Shown here piece after piece: positions 9,570 to 19,767 of a stretch of 47,083 bases of DNA. A program made the translations under genes and the position numbers. The stretch comes from Piscirickettsiaceae bacterium CG07_land_8_20_14_0_80_44_28 (GTDB taxonomy: Bacteria > Pseudomonadota > Gammaproteobacteria > Thiomicrospirales > Thiomicrospiraceae): positions 1-47,083 of the forward strand of contig PEWX01000088.1 of the NCBI GenBank assembly GCA_002779995.1, read 5' to 3'. The notes below the pieces were generated by a model. It was not told where the DNA came from, ran no database searches, and saw nothing but the letters and a program-made list of their open reading frames with translations. Numbering within the stretch: position 1 is the first letter of the stretch; each line of letters starts with the position of its first letter.

Positions 9570-12062
9570 CTAGTCATCATGCATTTTTTTTGCCAATACA
9601 TCTCGATTGCCATTGGCTTTCATGGGAGAAACCACACCTGCAGACTCCATCGCCTCGACAATTCGTGCGGCTCGATTGTATCCAATTTTAAATTGACGCT
9701 GAACCAATGAAACTGAAACCCGTTGATTTTCTACAACAAACGCAACAATTTGATCATACAATAGATCTTGTTCAGCATCTTCTTCTAGGGTGTTATTGGC
9801 CTTATCCGCCTGATTGGCTTGTGTGACACTTTCAAGGTATTGTGGCTCGCCTTGAGATTTAACAAAACTGACCACAGAATGCACTTCTTCATCTGACATA
9901 AAAGCTCCGTGAACCCGTTTTGGGCTTCCGGTACCCGGTGGCATAAATAACATATCCCCCATTCCCAATAACTGCTCTGCGCCGCCTTGATCGAGAATGG
10001 TACGCGAATCTATTTTGGTATTCACCATAAATGAAATTCGCGTGGGGATATTGGCTTTGATTAAGCCGGTAATGACGTTAACGGAAGGCCTTTGGGTTGC
10101 CAAAATCAGATGAATTCCGGCGGCTCTGGCTTTTTGAGCGATTCGTGCAATCAGTTGTTCGACTTCTTTACCCACCACCATAATCATGTCAGCAAATTCA
10201 TCCACAACCACCACAATATAGGGCAAGGGTTCCAGAGTTGGCGGCGGTTCAGACATTTCATGACCAAAATTCGCTGTTTGTTGATAGAGGGGATCAAGCA
10301 ATGGCTCACCCTTGTCAATCGCACCTTTTACTTTGGCATTGTATCCAGCGATATTACGCACACCCAATTTAGCCATTAATTGGTAGCGCCGATCCATTTC
10401 AAAAACACACCAGCGTAAGGCATTTGCGGCCTCCGACATGTCAGTCACCACCGGCGTTAGCAGATGTGGAATATCTTCATAAATCGATAATTCCAGCATC
10501 TTTGGATCAACCATAATCAGACGAACTTCTTCCGGGGTACTCTTATACAGCAAGCTTAATATCATGCTGTTAACCCCAACAGACTTACCGGAACCGGTTG
10601 TCCCTGCGACTAATAGATGCGGCATTTTACCAATATCAGCCACAACCGTTTTCCCACCGATGTCTTTACCCAAAGCAACGGTCAATGGCGATTTGGATTG
10701 TTGAAATTCTACAGAGGAAATGACTTCACGAAAACTCACTATTTCGCGCTCTTCATTGGGAATTTCAATCCCAACAACCGACTTCCCGGGAATAATATCG
10801 ACAACTCTAACCGATTTTACTGACAGGACTCTGGCAAGATCTTTGGATAGATTATTAATTTGACTGACCTTAACCCCCGGTGCAGGTAACACTTCAAATC
10901 GCGTTACGACTGGCCCAGGTTGCACAGCTTCGACTTTTACCGTTACCCCAAATTCTTTTAAACGCTGCTCCAACAACAACGATAAAGCGGTTAATTCATC
11001 TTCTGAAAACCCCTCTTCATATTCTGGAACGGGCGCTAATAGCTCAACACTCGGTAACTCCCCCGAGCTGACCACTTGCGCTTGCGCTTTATAAACCGCT
11101 TTTTTCCCAACCTTAACGGAATGCGATTTTGTCTCTACCCGGTCAGATTGTTCTGCATCCTGATCGAATGATAAGCTTTGTGCAGCTTCGCCTATTTTTG
11201 GTTCGGTTTTTGGCGTCTGTTCATGCGCTTGGCTAAGCTTTTTGGCTTTCATTTTATTGGCCAAGGCGCTGAGAATTTTTGGCTGTTTTTCGGGTTGTTT
11301 TGAAAGCATTTTAGCGTGTGACGTTTCGGCAGCCATTGGCTTAGAAGCATTAGACATCGCAGAGTTGTCCTTCGATTTTTTCAGCGTTAAAGCGGGTAAT
11401 TTAGGTTGAATACTACGCCCCCCTTTGATGAGTTGATCCAATAAACGCCAAATAACTAGGCCTGTGGCATCCATAATGGTCAACCAAGAAAAACTCGTCA
11501 TTAAACTAAACGCCAGTGCAAAAACCACCAATAGGATCAGGGTCGCGCCGAGTAGATCGACCGCAGAGACTAAAAATTGGCTAATTTCATAGCCGACAAC
11601 GCCGCCCCCGGAATAAGGGAGCTGAATCACTTGCTGTTCAGGTTCAAGATATAAAGTAGCTAGTCCTGCGCCGCTTAAAATCACCATCACCAAACCCAGC
11701 AAACTGAAACCAAAATGGAATAAATCCAATTCTAAATCTTCACGAATTTTTAGCGTGACAATGCCGGCGAATAGTAACCCGAATGGAATCATAAAACCGA
11801 ACACGCCAAATACATAGAGTACAAAAGAGGATAACCATGCCCCTGTTGCCCCACCATAATTGTGTGGTTGCTGATCCTTGCCAACGGTTTCAAATCCAGG
11901 ATCAGATGGATCATAACTAAATAAAACAACAAACAAAAATATTGATAACCCAACGCATATCAATAAGATAGCGTCTTTTATAATCCAATCGTACTGTCGC
12001 TTAGCAGACATATCTGACTGAGAGGAAACAGGAGCGGACGACTTGGCGACTTTAAACGACAT
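9570..12062 (-). CDS. ftsK: DNA translocase FtsK
   Basis: FtsK anchors at the septum and pumps DNA toward dif for chromosome dimer resolution. The N terminus has four or so membrane spans (between about residues 30 and 180). A Lys/Pro/Gln-rich linker follows, short for the family. The RecA-like motor has Walker A (AGTTGSGKSVGVN) and Walker B (YIVVVVDEFADM). The C-terminal gamma winged helix (YDQIVAFVVENQRVSVSLVQRQFKIGY region) reads KOPS. The chosen ATG (MSFKVAKSS) gives 830 residues; an upstream ATG at 12125 adds 21 unlikely hydrophobic residues. Its stop overlaps the longest possible lolA frame. It diverges from trxB. Confidence 0.95.
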   Translation of the reverse strand: MSFKVAKSSAPVSSQSDMSAKRQYDWIIKDAILLICVGLSIFLFVVLFSYDPSDPGFETVGKDQQPHNYGGATGAWLSSFVLYVFGVFGFMIPFGLLFAGIVTLKIREDLELDLFHFGFSLLGLVMVILSGAGLATLYLEPEQQVIQLPYSGGGVVGYEISQFLVSAVDLLGATLILLVVFALAFSLMTSFSWLTIMDATGLVIWRLLDQLIKGGRSIQPKLPALTLKKSKDNSAMSNASKPMAAETSHAKMLSKQPEKQPKILSALANKMKAKKLSQAHEQTPKTEPKIGEAAQSLSFDQDAEQSDRVETKSHSVKVGKKAVYKAQAQVVSSGELPSVELLAPVPEYEEGFSEDELTALSLLLEQRLKEFGVTVKVEAVQPGPVVTRFEVLPAPGVKVSQINNLSKDLARVLSVKSVRVVDIIPGKSVVGIEIPNEEREIVSFREVISSVEFQQSKSPLTVALGKDIGGKTVVADIGKMPHLLVAGTTGSGKSVGVNSMILSLLYKSTPEEVRLIMVDPKMLELSIYEDIPHLLTPVVTDMSEAANALRWCVFEMDRRYQLMAKLGVRNIAGYNAKVKGAIDKGEPLLDPLYQQTANFGHEMSEPPPTLEPLPYIVVVVDEFADMIMVVGKEVEQLIARIAQKARAAGIHLILATQRPSVNVITGLIKANIPTRISFMVNTKIDSRTILDQGGAEQLLGMGDMLFMPPGTGSPKRVHGAFMSDEEVHSVVSFVKSQGEPQYLESVTQANQADKANNTLEEDAEQDLLYDQIVAFVVENQRVSVSLVQRQFKIGYNRAARIVEAMESAGVVSPMKANGNRDVLAKKMHDD

Positions 12063-12166
12063 AAATAACCATAAACCTTTGCGGACTTCTCCGAAAAAAC
12101 AGTACAAAATTAAACTGCAAAACATTTGGAAAATTGCTAGAATTTTAGCACATTAATTTAAGGCAA

Positions 12167-12247
12167 GGGAGTGGGTTCGATGCATCTTTATCAAGGTGCG
12201 ACCACGATAGACACCAAATTTACTGAGTGAGAAATTGCCCCACTCCC
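12167..12247 (+). promoter_or_regulatory. trxB leader with long-range inverted repeat
   Basis: GGGAGTGGG (12167-12175) and its exact complement CCCACTCCC (12239-12247) are 63 bases apart in the region just before trxB. The left arm contains the likely ribosome-binding site of the leader mini-ORF at 12180-12230, so pairing would hide it. The trxB ribosome-binding site (AAGGA about 10 bases before its ATG) lies outside the structure. A regulatory role is inferred. Confidence 0.45.
12180..12230 (+). CDS. possible 16-codon leader peptide upstream of trxB
   Basis: ATG at 12180 opens MHLYQGATTIDTKFTE and stops at TGA 12228-12230. AGGGAG (12166-12171) lies 8 bases before the ATG, which is an ideal spacing. 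The ORF sits entirely inside the inverted repeat described for the leader. It has no run of one amino acid that would suggest classical attenuation. It may be chance, but the good start site and the position are notable. Confidence 0.35.
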   Translation: MHLYQGATTIDTKFTE

Positions 12248-12271
12248 AAAAAGAACGCATACCGATTATAA

Positions 12272-13243
<972 letters not shown>

Positions 13244-13269
13244 TCATCGTGCCCCTATAGAACCCCTTA

Positions 13270-13291
13270 AAGTGGCCAGGCCTGGTCACTT
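13270..13291 (+). terminator. trxB terminator built on CCAGGCCTGG
   Basis: AAAGTGGCCAGG (13269-13280) pairs with CCTGGTCACTTT (13281-13292) with one G-T pair, and T residues follow. The core 13276-13285 is a perfect copy of the dispersed decamer, with the tail TCACTTTT on the plus strand. Confidence 0.75.
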
Positions 13292-13331
13292 TTGGCATTT
13301 CTACTCTTTTAAATTAAATTTGAGAATTTTT

Positions 13332-14039
13332 ATGAATAAAAAAATCTTAGCCATATTCATCAGCACCGGTATCGCCAATATGGCATTTGCTGATGCCGCT
13401 TCACTCAGTACCCATGAACAAAAAGCCAGTTATGCATTGGGAGCCGATTTAGCCAACAACTTCAAGCAGCAAGGTGTCCAAATTGACATTCCAGCCTTAA
13501 CACAAGGCATGCAAGACACCTTCTCAGGCAATAAACTCAAACTAAGTCAACAACAGATGAAGGAATCCGTTGAGGTAATCAAACAAAAAGTGATGGCTAA
13601 GCAAGCAGAAGAACGCAAAAAACTGGCCGAGACCAATGCCCAAAAAGGCCAGGATTTTTTAGCAAAAAACAAAAATAAAGAAGGCGTCAAAGTCATGCCT
13701 TCAGGGTTGCAATACAAAGTTATTGAATCTGGAAAAGGCGAATCGCCTTCACCCGAAGATAAATTGATTGCACACTACCGTGGCACCTTAATTGATGGAA
13801 CCGAATTCGACAGCTCTTATAATCGCGGTTCACCACTTGAATTTAAAATGACCGATGTCATTAAAGGTTGGCGTGAAGCGCTACTGAAAATGAAACCTGG
13901 TGCAAAATGGGAAATTTACATCCCCCCCGCTCTAGCCTATGGCTCTCAAGGGGCTGGTAAGGTAATCGGACCGAATGAAACATTAATATTCACTTTGCAT
14001 TTAATAAAAGTTGAACAATCATCAAACCCAGAAAAATAA
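13332..14039 (+). CDS. periplasmic FKBP-type peptidyl-prolyl cis-trans isomerase
   Basis: The product resembles FkpA/Mip-type chaperones that speed proline isomerisation of envelope proteins. From the ATG at 13332 it has 235 residues: a signal peptide (MNKKILAIFISTGIANMAFA), an N-terminal helical dimerisation domain (SYALGADLANNFKQQGVQID to about residue 110) and a C-terminal FKBP domain (LIAHYRGTLIDGTEFDSSYNR, then FKMTDVIKGWREALLKMKPG and YGSQGAG). An upstream in-frame start at 13272 would overlap the trxB terminator and spoil the signal peptide, so I rejected it. It stands alone downstream of trxB. Confidence 0.92.
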   Translation: MNKKILAIFISTGIANMAFADAASLSTHEQKASYALGADLANNFKQQGVQIDIPALTQGMQDTFSGNKLKLSQQQMKESVEVIKQKVMAKQAEERKKLAETNAQKGQDFLAKNKNKEGVKVMPSGLQYKVIESGKGESPSPEDKLIAHYRGTLIDGTEFDSSYNRGSPLEFKMTDVIKGWREALLKMKPGAKWEIYIPPALAYGSQGAGKVIGPNETLIFTLHLIKVEQSSNPEK

Positions 14040-14061
14040 TTTTTAGGTCTCTTTTAGATAT

Positions 14062-14095
14062 AAAAAACCCCGGCACTCAATTTGATGTGTCGGGG
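14062..14095 (-). terminator. hairpin terminator in the gap after the FKBP gene
   Basis: CCCCGGCAC (14068-14076) pairs with GTGTCGGGG (14087-14095) across a 10-base loop with one G-T pair. The A-tract before it reads as a T-tract on the minus strand, so it best ends minus-strand transcription from the YqfO/NIF3-like gene. It may also end the FKBP transcript. Beyond it, to 14233, I see only an AT-rich inverted repeat (14128-14145). Confidence 0.6.
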
Positions 14096-14233
14096 CTGTA
14101 TTACAATTGAATACCAAATAGGAGGATTAGTTAAAAAATTAACTAGGCCACAGTTTAACAAAAATTCTATCGTTAATAATTCATTGTTTTTATATAATCA
14201 GATAGTACTATTTAATCAGCCTTCAAAATCACT

Positions 14234-14566
14234 TCATGGATCAATACTCAAATCTGCTACCTCAAACATTTTAAAAACTTCATAAGCTGGCTCTTCGTAT
14301 GGATGGGCGCTTCGTAAAGCTTGAATCACGGCTGATAAGCAACCCGCTTCCAGTACCATTTCTACTCGGTATTCCTCAACAACTTCAAGTTGATTTTGCT
14401 TGCCTAGATACGGCTGACTACCCGCTAAAGGACGGAACTGTCCTTCCCCTTTGACTTGCCAACAGCACTGATCATATTGGCCGATCTTTCCCGCGCCTGC
14501 TGTAAATACCGCTAATTTAACATCCTCAAGATGACTTTCTGGTACAAAAAAACATAATTTCAACAT
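14234..14566 (-). CDS. small YqfO/NIF3-like domain protein
   Basis: The 110-residue product (from MLKLCFFVPESHLEDVK) matches the stand-alone form of the domain inserted in YqfO/NIF3-type proteins. It shows the landmarks FVPESHLEDVKLAVF, AGAGKIGQYDQCCW, GQFRPLAGSQPYLG and the C-terminal AHPYEEPAYEVF. The biochemical role of this single-domain form is unknown. The start at 14566 follows GGAGAG closely; an upstream ATG at 14599 is less likely. It diverges from the small membrane protein gene. Confidence 0.75.
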   Translation of the reverse strand: MLKLCFFVPESHLEDVKLAVFTAGAGKIGQYDQCCWQVKGEGQFRPLAGSQPYLGKQNQLEVVEEYRVEMVLEAGCLSAVIQALRSAHPYEEPAYEVFKMFEVADLSIDP

Positions 14567-14639
14567 TTCCACTCTCCAAACGACTAAAATATTTTGCACT
14601 TCTTCTATGCAGTCAACATTAAAATTTGAGATCTACTTT

Positions 14640-14921
14640 ATGAAAAACATTTTAATCACTTATTTAATTATTCTAACCTTGGGCATTGCTTCTATGTTAA
14701 CGGGCATTCATTATTTTGCCAATATTGCCGGGTTTATTTCAGCCATTGGCTTTATGATTATTTTCTTTAAAGAAACCCCTGATACTGAATCCTTAACAAA
14801 AGAAGCTATCGAGAAGGACAATAGACTGCGTCGTTATTGGTATATTGTTTTTGCTACAGGTCTTTTCTTTAGCTTGGTTTTTGGCAGTTTCTGGAATAGT
14901 GAAATGGGGAATATGGCTTAA
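14640..14921 (+). CDS. small membrane protein of unknown function
   Basis: From the ATG at 14640 (MKNILITYLIILTLG) the product has 93 residues. Hydrophobic segments at about 3-22 and 24-40 are followed by a charged stretch (PDTESLTKEAIEKDNRLRRY) and a third hydrophobic segment at about 65-84. I do not recognise the family. It lies between a divergent YqfO/NIF3-like gene and a convergent MCP gene, with a shared terminator at 14942-14970. Confidence 0.6.
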   Translation: MKNILITYLIILTLGIASMLTGIHYFANIAGFISAIGFMIIFFKETPDTESLTKEAIEKDNRLRRYWYIVFATGLFFSLVFGSFWNSEMGNMA

Positions 14922-14941
14922 AAATCGCTTATTTTTTATAT

Positions 14942-14970
14942 AAAAAAAGCACCTAAACGGTGCTTCTTTT
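14942..14970. terminator. bidirectional terminator
   Basis: AAGCACC (14947-14953) pairs with GGTGCTT (14959-14965) over a 5-base loop. It has an A-tract before and a T-tract after, so it can serve both the small membrane protein gene and the convergent MCP gene. Confidence 0.75.
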
Positions 14971-14998
14971 ATGGCCTTTTGATTTGATACGGCTTCAC

Positions 14999-16219
14999 TT
15001 AGAACAAATCAATATCGCCCTCCTCCATTGAGCTAGAAGAAACCCGCTTCATTCGACGTGATTCGATTGATTGACGCTCTTGATGAATGCTATTTCTAAA
15101 GCTGCCTAAACGCTCTTTATGCTCTTCTACTGACTGAACAGGATCGTTTTTACTTTGCTCAATAAAACGACTGATTTCGTGAGAAAAACCACTCAAGTTT
15201 TCTAAGTGATTCAGCACCTGCTCAACTAACTGACGAACAATATCTTCGAACTGTAATGAGCGCATTGCATTTGAGACACTTACTTCAATCTCAGAGATAA
15301 TGCCGGAAACATCACCCAGTTTATGTGAAATGCCTTCATTCATATCTTCTAAGTCTTGGATTAAACCCGTGACTTGATCTTGTGACGTATTTGCTTCTCT
15401 CATGTCTTTTGCGGCTGTATCACTGACAAGCTGTCGAACATGATCAACTGTATGCTTGGCTTTTTCCGCCTGCTTGCGGATTTGTTCATTTAATTGATTT
15501 GAATTCAATGAAAGTTTACGAACCTCATCTGCAACCACAGCAAAGCCTCTTCCGGCTTCCCCGGCTCTTGCCGCCTCAATTGCCGCATTTAAGGCCAATA
15601 AGTTGGTTTGATCAGCAATCCCCTTCACATCTTCTAACAAAGTAAAGATAGATTCTATTTGATTGACCATATCATCGATTTTATTAACCGTTTCGTTACT
15701 GCGTTGACTTGAATTTTTTAACAAGGTAATCAGCGTACTCAACACCGTTTTAATTTCCGATGAAAACTTCTGAATACTCATACCTTCGCCCGATCCGCCA
15801 AGGTTATCTAATAAAGAAACAACCAATTGGTACTCAGCTTGGGTTTGGCTATGAAGACCGGAAAAGCTATTATTTAAGGTATCAATAGCTTCAGCAATCA
15901 GCTCTTTTACCTGAAGCAATTCGCCACGAACTACTTCGACTTCTTGATCAACGACTGCATCAATATCATTCATAATCACTTGTAAAGAATCGTCAATGAT
16001 CGTCGCATCAAAATTGGAAGTCATTGGGTCTTTTACAGGGGCACCCGTTACCTGAGGTTGAGTATCATGTCGAGCTAACCTTGCTACGATCAAAGACCAG
16101 ACAATCGACACCACCAATATGGCTATGACGTCAATATAGGGAATTTCAATAAAGACTGTCCCTGCCCCAACCAATGTAACCAGCCAAGCTGACCAGTAAT
16201 GCTTAATGATATGCAACAT
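14999..16219 (-). CDS. methyl-accepting chemotaxis protein without a periplasmic sensor domain
   Basis: The 406-residue receptor starts with two close hydrophobic segments (about residues 9-25 and 29-46) with almost no loop between them, so no periplasmic ligand domain exists. The long coiled-coil signalling domain follows, with the conserved tip [37 protein letters not shown] at about 200-236 (given here in part by position). The C terminus ends EGDIDLF, and no NWETF-like CheR tether is visible. AAGGAT precedes the start. It follows cheR and cheB on the same strand. It may sense an internal or membrane cue, which is inference. Confidence 0.92.
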   Translation of the reverse strand: MLHIIKHYWSAWLVTLVGAGTVFIEIPYIDVIAILVVSIVWSLIVARLARHDTQPQVTGAPVKDPMTSNFDATIIDDSLQVIMNDIDAVVDQEVEVVRGELLQVKELIAEAIDTLNNSFSGLHSQTQAEYQLVVSLLDNLGGSGEGMSIQKFSSEIKTVLSTLITLLKNSSQRSNETVNKIDDMVNQIESIFTLLEDVKGIADQTNLLALNAAIEAARAGEAGRGFAVVADEVRKLSLNSNQLNEQIRKQAEKAKHTVDHVRQLVSDTAAKDMREANTSQDQVTGLIQDLEDMNEGISHKLGDVSGIISEIEVSVSNAMRSLQFEDIVRQLVEQVLNHLENLSGFSHEISRFIEQSKNDPVQSVEEHKERLGSFRNSIHQERQSIESRRMKRVSSSSMEEGDIDLF

Positions 16220-16344
16220 ATCTTTTATCCTTAATCGAAAAATTTAAAAATATTAAGCATTTTATATGCCAATAGAAAAATCACAATGCCATGCACTTAT
16301 TTCACAGACTCGTTCAATAAGTTATGGGAAGCGGCTTTGAGTAT

Positions 16345-17478
16345 TTACTTTTTGACAAGATCAAGGATCTTAGCGGGAACCTGCTCCAAAGACAAGACAT
16401 AATCTGCAGCGCCTAACTTAACCGCTTCGCCTGGCATTCCCCAAACAACACTGGTTTTTTCATCTTGCGCAATGGTAGGGACGCCGATTTCTTGTAATTC
16501 TTTTAATCCCTTAGCACCGTCTGCCCCCATACCTGTCAATAAAATGCCAACGGCATTCTTGCCATGACTTTGCACGACCGTTCGAAACATGACATCTACA
16601 GAAGGTTTATGACGGTTTACCGGTGGGCCATCATTTAAGCGGCAAATATAACCTGATCCCGTGGCTTCTATCAGAAGATGTTTATCGCCTGGCGCGATAT
16701 AAACATATCCAAATTGAATGGGTTGACGATCTTCAGCTTGTACGACTGTCATTTCGCTGACAGTATTCATACGTTGCGCAAACGGCAAGCTAAAAGCGGC
16801 AGGAATATGTTGAGTAATGACGATAGGCGGCGTTTCTTTTGGCAAACGCATCAGAACCTCTTTGATGGCTTCCGTTCCACCCGTCGATGCCCCTAAAGCA
16901 ATAATCACATCTGAGTGGTTTATGGCTTTTCCTGGCGCTTTTTTCTGCACGATGACGTCAGCGGTATATTTTTCACTCACCCTTGTCGTCTGTGTTTGTT
17001 CAGGCGCTGACAACACAGTTGGCGCGTGTTTTTTATTGGCAACATAACGTTCGTATTGCCTTTCCAATTGATCCTTAGAAACTTTTGCGGCGGTTTTTAC
17101 CTTGTGACGAATTTCTGCTGCATAAGACTCAAAGGTATTACGTAGATTAATTTTGGGCTTGGTAACAAAATCTACCGCGCCTAAATCTAGCGCTTCAAAG
17201 GTAATGCCGGCGCCTTTTTCTGTTAGCGTCGAGACCATCACAACCGGCAACGGATGCAAGCGCATAAGGTTTTTCAAAAAAGTAACGCCATCCATCTTAG
17301 GCATTTCAACATCCAGCGTCAGAACATCTGGATGTAATTGTTTTACTTTTTCTCTGGCATCATAAGGATCAGACGCAGTACCAACGACTTCTATATCAGT
17401 ATCTTCACCCAACATTTCTTGTAACATTTGCCGAACCAAAGCCGAGTCGTCAACAATCAGGACTTTTATCTTGGCCAT
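16345..17478 (-). CDS. cheB: protein-glutamate methylesterase/deamidase CheB
   Basis: CheB removes methyl groups from receptors when its receiver domain is phosphorylated by CheA. From the ATG at 17478, after a strong GGAGG, the protein has 377 residues. The receiver domain has Asp10-Asp11 and phospho-acceptor Asp56 (LTLDVEMPKMDG). A linker leads to the catalytic domain with the Ser (ALGASTGGTEA), His (ITQHIPAAF) and Asp (GMGADGAKG) triad. An upstream in-frame ATG at 17526 adds 16 residues before the ribosome-binding site and is unlikely. It lies 70 bases after cheR. Confidence 0.96.
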   Translation of the reverse strand: MAKIKVLIVDDSALVRQMLQEMLGEDTDIEVVGTASDPYDAREKVKQLHPDVLTLDVEMPKMDGVTFLKNLMRLHPLPVVMVSTLTEKGAGITFEALDLGAVDFVTKPKINLRNTFESYAAEIRHKVKTAAKVSKDQLERQYERYVANKKHAPTVLSAPEQTQTTRVSEKYTADVIVQKKAPGKAINHSDVIIALGASTGGTEAIKEVLMRLPKETPPIVITQHIPAAFSLPFAQRMNTVSEMTVVQAEDRQPIQFGYVYIAPGDKHLLIEATGSGYICRLNDGPPVNRHKPSVDVMFRTVVQSHGKNAVGILLTGMGADGAKGLKELQEIGVPTIAQDEKTSVVWGMPGEAVKLGAADYVLSLEQVPAKILDLVKK

Positions 17479-17548
17479 ACCGCCTCCTCTTTCATGGATT
17501 TCTTTGTCATCATTTTTTATGGTCATTCATGGCAACATACGTTGTATT

Positions 17549-18376
17549 TTATTTTATTTTTTGGTAAATCGTTTGCCCAAGCAATTTAAAACGGTCCGAT
17601 ACTTTGTATAAAGACTCTGAATGACCCACTAATAAATGGCCGTTTTCAGACAATAAATTAGCATAACGATCAAAGAGTTTTGATTGAGTGGGCTTGTCAA
17701 AATAAATTACAACATTCCGACAAAAAATAACATCCACTGCATCCTTAATAGGCCATTCATTCATTAAATTAATCTGGCCGAAATCAATAATTTGCTGCAA
17801 CTCTGACTTCACTTTAACGAAACCATCTCGGCTGCCACTGCCTTTCATAAACCACCGTTTTACGCGTGCCTCGGAAACCCCTTTCAAACGGTCAATTTTA
17901 TAAACACCCTCTTGTGCTGTTTGAACCACATTAGTGTCTAGGTCTGTGGCAAGCACCCGTGCATCCCAATCACCGGGCACGGTCTCTTTCAAGACAATTG
18001 CAATCGAATAAGGTTCCTCTCCGGTAGAACAACCCGCTGACCATATCCGAATTTTGCGCTTGGTTTGATTTGTTTTCAACAATCCAGGAATAATGGTATT
18101 GGCTAAATATTCAAAATGATGATTTTCACGAAAGAAAAACGTGAGATTGGTGGTAATGGCATTAATAAGATGAACAAACTCAGCTTCGCCTTGTGCTTTT
18201 ACAAAGCGAAGGTACTCAGAAAATGAATTCATTTCCAAAAAACGAATCCGTTTAGCTAAACGATTATAGACCAGGTTTTTTTTGGAATCGTTTAAATCTA
18301 TTCCCGCGAAATCGTAAACCAGCGTTTTGACTTGCGCAAAATCATTATTGGTAAAATCGAACTCTTTTTCACTCAC
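17549..18376 (-). CDS. cheR: chemotaxis protein methyltransferase CheR
   Basis: CheR methylates receptor glutamates using S-adenosylmethionine. Its 275 residues include the N-terminal helical domain (YNRLAKRIRFLEMNSFSEYL) and the methyltransferase fold with RIWSAGCSTGEEPYSIAI and FCRNVVIYFDKPTQ. The start is GTG at 18376, with GAGGAAT upstream at normal spacing. It is divergent from the fliK-like gene, and it heads the cheR-cheB-MCP set. Confidence 0.96.
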   Translation of the reverse strand: MSEKEFDFTNNDFAQVKTLVYDFAGIDLNDSKKNLVYNRLAKRIRFLEMNSFSEYLRFVKAQGEAEFVHLINAITTNLTFFFRENHHFEYLANTIIPGLLKTNQTKRKIRIWSAGCSTGEEPYSIAIVLKETVPGDWDARVLATDLDTNVVQTAQEGVYKIDRLKGVSEARVKRWFMKGSGSRDGFVKVKSELQQIIDFGQINLMNEWPIKDAVDVIFCRNVVIYFDKPTQSKLFDRYANLLSENGHLLVGHSESLYKVSDRFKLLGQTIYQKIK

Positions 18377-18405
18377 GCAGCCTATTCCTCAATCTATTGA
18401 CTTGT

Positions 18406-18421
18406 CACCTAAAGTTAGGTG
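18406..18421. promoter_or_regulatory. short inverted repeat in the cheR/fliK-like divergent region
   Basis: CACCTAA and TTAGGTG are separated by two bases, in a 180-base region that must hold the promoters for both directions. It could be an operator. No sigma-28 or sigma-54 promoter of good quality was visible near it. Confidence 0.25.
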
Positions 18422-18556
18422 GAACTGAATTATAAAGCGCTTTGGCCAAAAAAGGAACCGAAGCTGTCGGTAAAGTCACCCCCCAAATGTTGCTTCCCTC
18501 ATAACTAGGGTTTAAGATGTTAAGGCTAGATAAAACAATTCAGGGTTCCTTTAATT

Positions 18557-19603
18557 ATGGCAGTTTCACCAACATCGTCAGCCACAATCTCATCACAAGG
18601 CACCACCCTAAATAATGCCTCTGCACAAGGGCTTAAACTGTTACTTGGCAACACTTATACCATTAGTATTAATAAAGTCGTCGGCAACCAGGTTCACTTT
18701 TCACTGGCCGGTAATGCCTTAACGGCCACCAGCCCACAAAACCTGGAGGGTGTTAAACAACTTGATGTTAAGGTAACCCAGCTGACCCCAACCTTGACGC
18801 TTCAAGCTCAAGCCAAATCGCCATCAACCGCCAATTTAGAACAAAAGAACCAAGCAGTCGTTCAGGCGGCATACCGGCAATTGCTGCCTAACCAAATACC
18901 CGTTAACCAAGGATTACAACAACTTTTTCAACTCAGTCAGACGGCTAACCTGCCTGCTGCCATTCAAACACATCTAAGTCAACTCTTTGAACAACTTTTC
19001 AGGCCTAATGGTCAGATGACAGCCAAAGACCTCAAAAACCAACTTCAAGCCAGCGGTCTATTCCTGGAAAATAATTTGGTTAAACAAGGGAAACCCGTCA
19101 AAGGGGATATCAAAGCAAAACTGCTACAGCTGCTCGCTTTAACGCAACAACAATCTCCCAACACCGAAACCGACCTCCTTAAGCTTTCCAAAGCGATTCA
19201 CCAAACCTTAAATAAATTAACCTTACAACAATTACAAATCTCTGAAAACCCGAGTATGGTGAGCATCCAGTTGCCACTTCAACCAAACCGACAATTTCAA
19301 GAGATATCCATGGACATTCGAAAACAAAAGACTGATACAGAACCTGTTTGGGAGACACTGCTTAATATACAGCTCAACGAAGGAGAAATGGCCACAAAAA
19401 TATCTCTCCAAAATGAAAGCTTATCCATGCGTTTTTGGGCAGACAATCAACCACTTGAAAAAAAAATTGAAGCCGGCTTTGCAAATTTAAGAAATGCACT
19501 TGAAGAGATTGGCCTGACGGTCTCCCAACTGTTAATCTCAAAGCAAAAGCCCACCAATACAGTGACTGCAAAAAAAATCGCTTTAATAGATATTCACATA
19601 TAG
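18557..19603 (+). CDS. flagellar hook-length control protein FliK-like
   Basis: FliK measures hook length and switches export specificity through FlhB. The 348-residue product is Gln/Leu-rich with a low-complexity N-terminal two-thirds. It ends in a conserved FliK C-terminal type domain (VWETLLNIQLNEGEMATKI near residue 260, then FWADNQPLEKKIEAGFANLRNALEEIGLTV). Hits to known FliK proteins would mainly rest on that C-terminal domain. The flhB-C-like gene in the same block fits a role in export switching. The start codon follows AGGG at a rather long spacing. Confidence 0.7.
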   Translation: MAVSPTSSATISSQGTTLNNASAQGLKLLLGNTYTISINKVVGNQVHFSLAGNALTATSPQNLEGVKQLDVKVTQLTPTLTLQAQAKSPSTANLEQKNQAVVQAAYRQLLPNQIPVNQGLQQLFQLSQTANLPAAIQTHLSQLFEQLFRPNGQMTAKDLKNQLQASGLFLENNLVKQGKPVKGDIKAKLLQLLALTQQQSPNTETDLLKLSKAIHQTLNKLTLQQLQISENPSMVSIQLPLQPNRQFQEISMDIRKQKTDTEPVWETLLNIQLNEGEMATKISLQNESLSMRFWADNQPLEKKIEAGFANLRNALEEIGLTVSQLLISKQKPTNTVTAKKIALIDIHI

Positions 19604-19767
19604 AGAAACTCAATTAACCCAAAAAATAACAGCCACACAAAAATTATGACTGAAATTCGATAAAAAATTAAAAATCGGTTTGATTATCGCTAGACCTTTT
19701 AAGCTAAATAGGGTAAGTTATTTGCCATATTGAAGGATAAGCAAATCATTCCTAATGAGGCCATTAT

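Noticed and set aside
14082-14285. 67-residue plus-strand ORF downstream of the FKBP gene
   Set aside because: It overlaps the terminator hairpin and the YqfO/NIF3-like gene, and its composition is that of AT-rich non-coding DNA.
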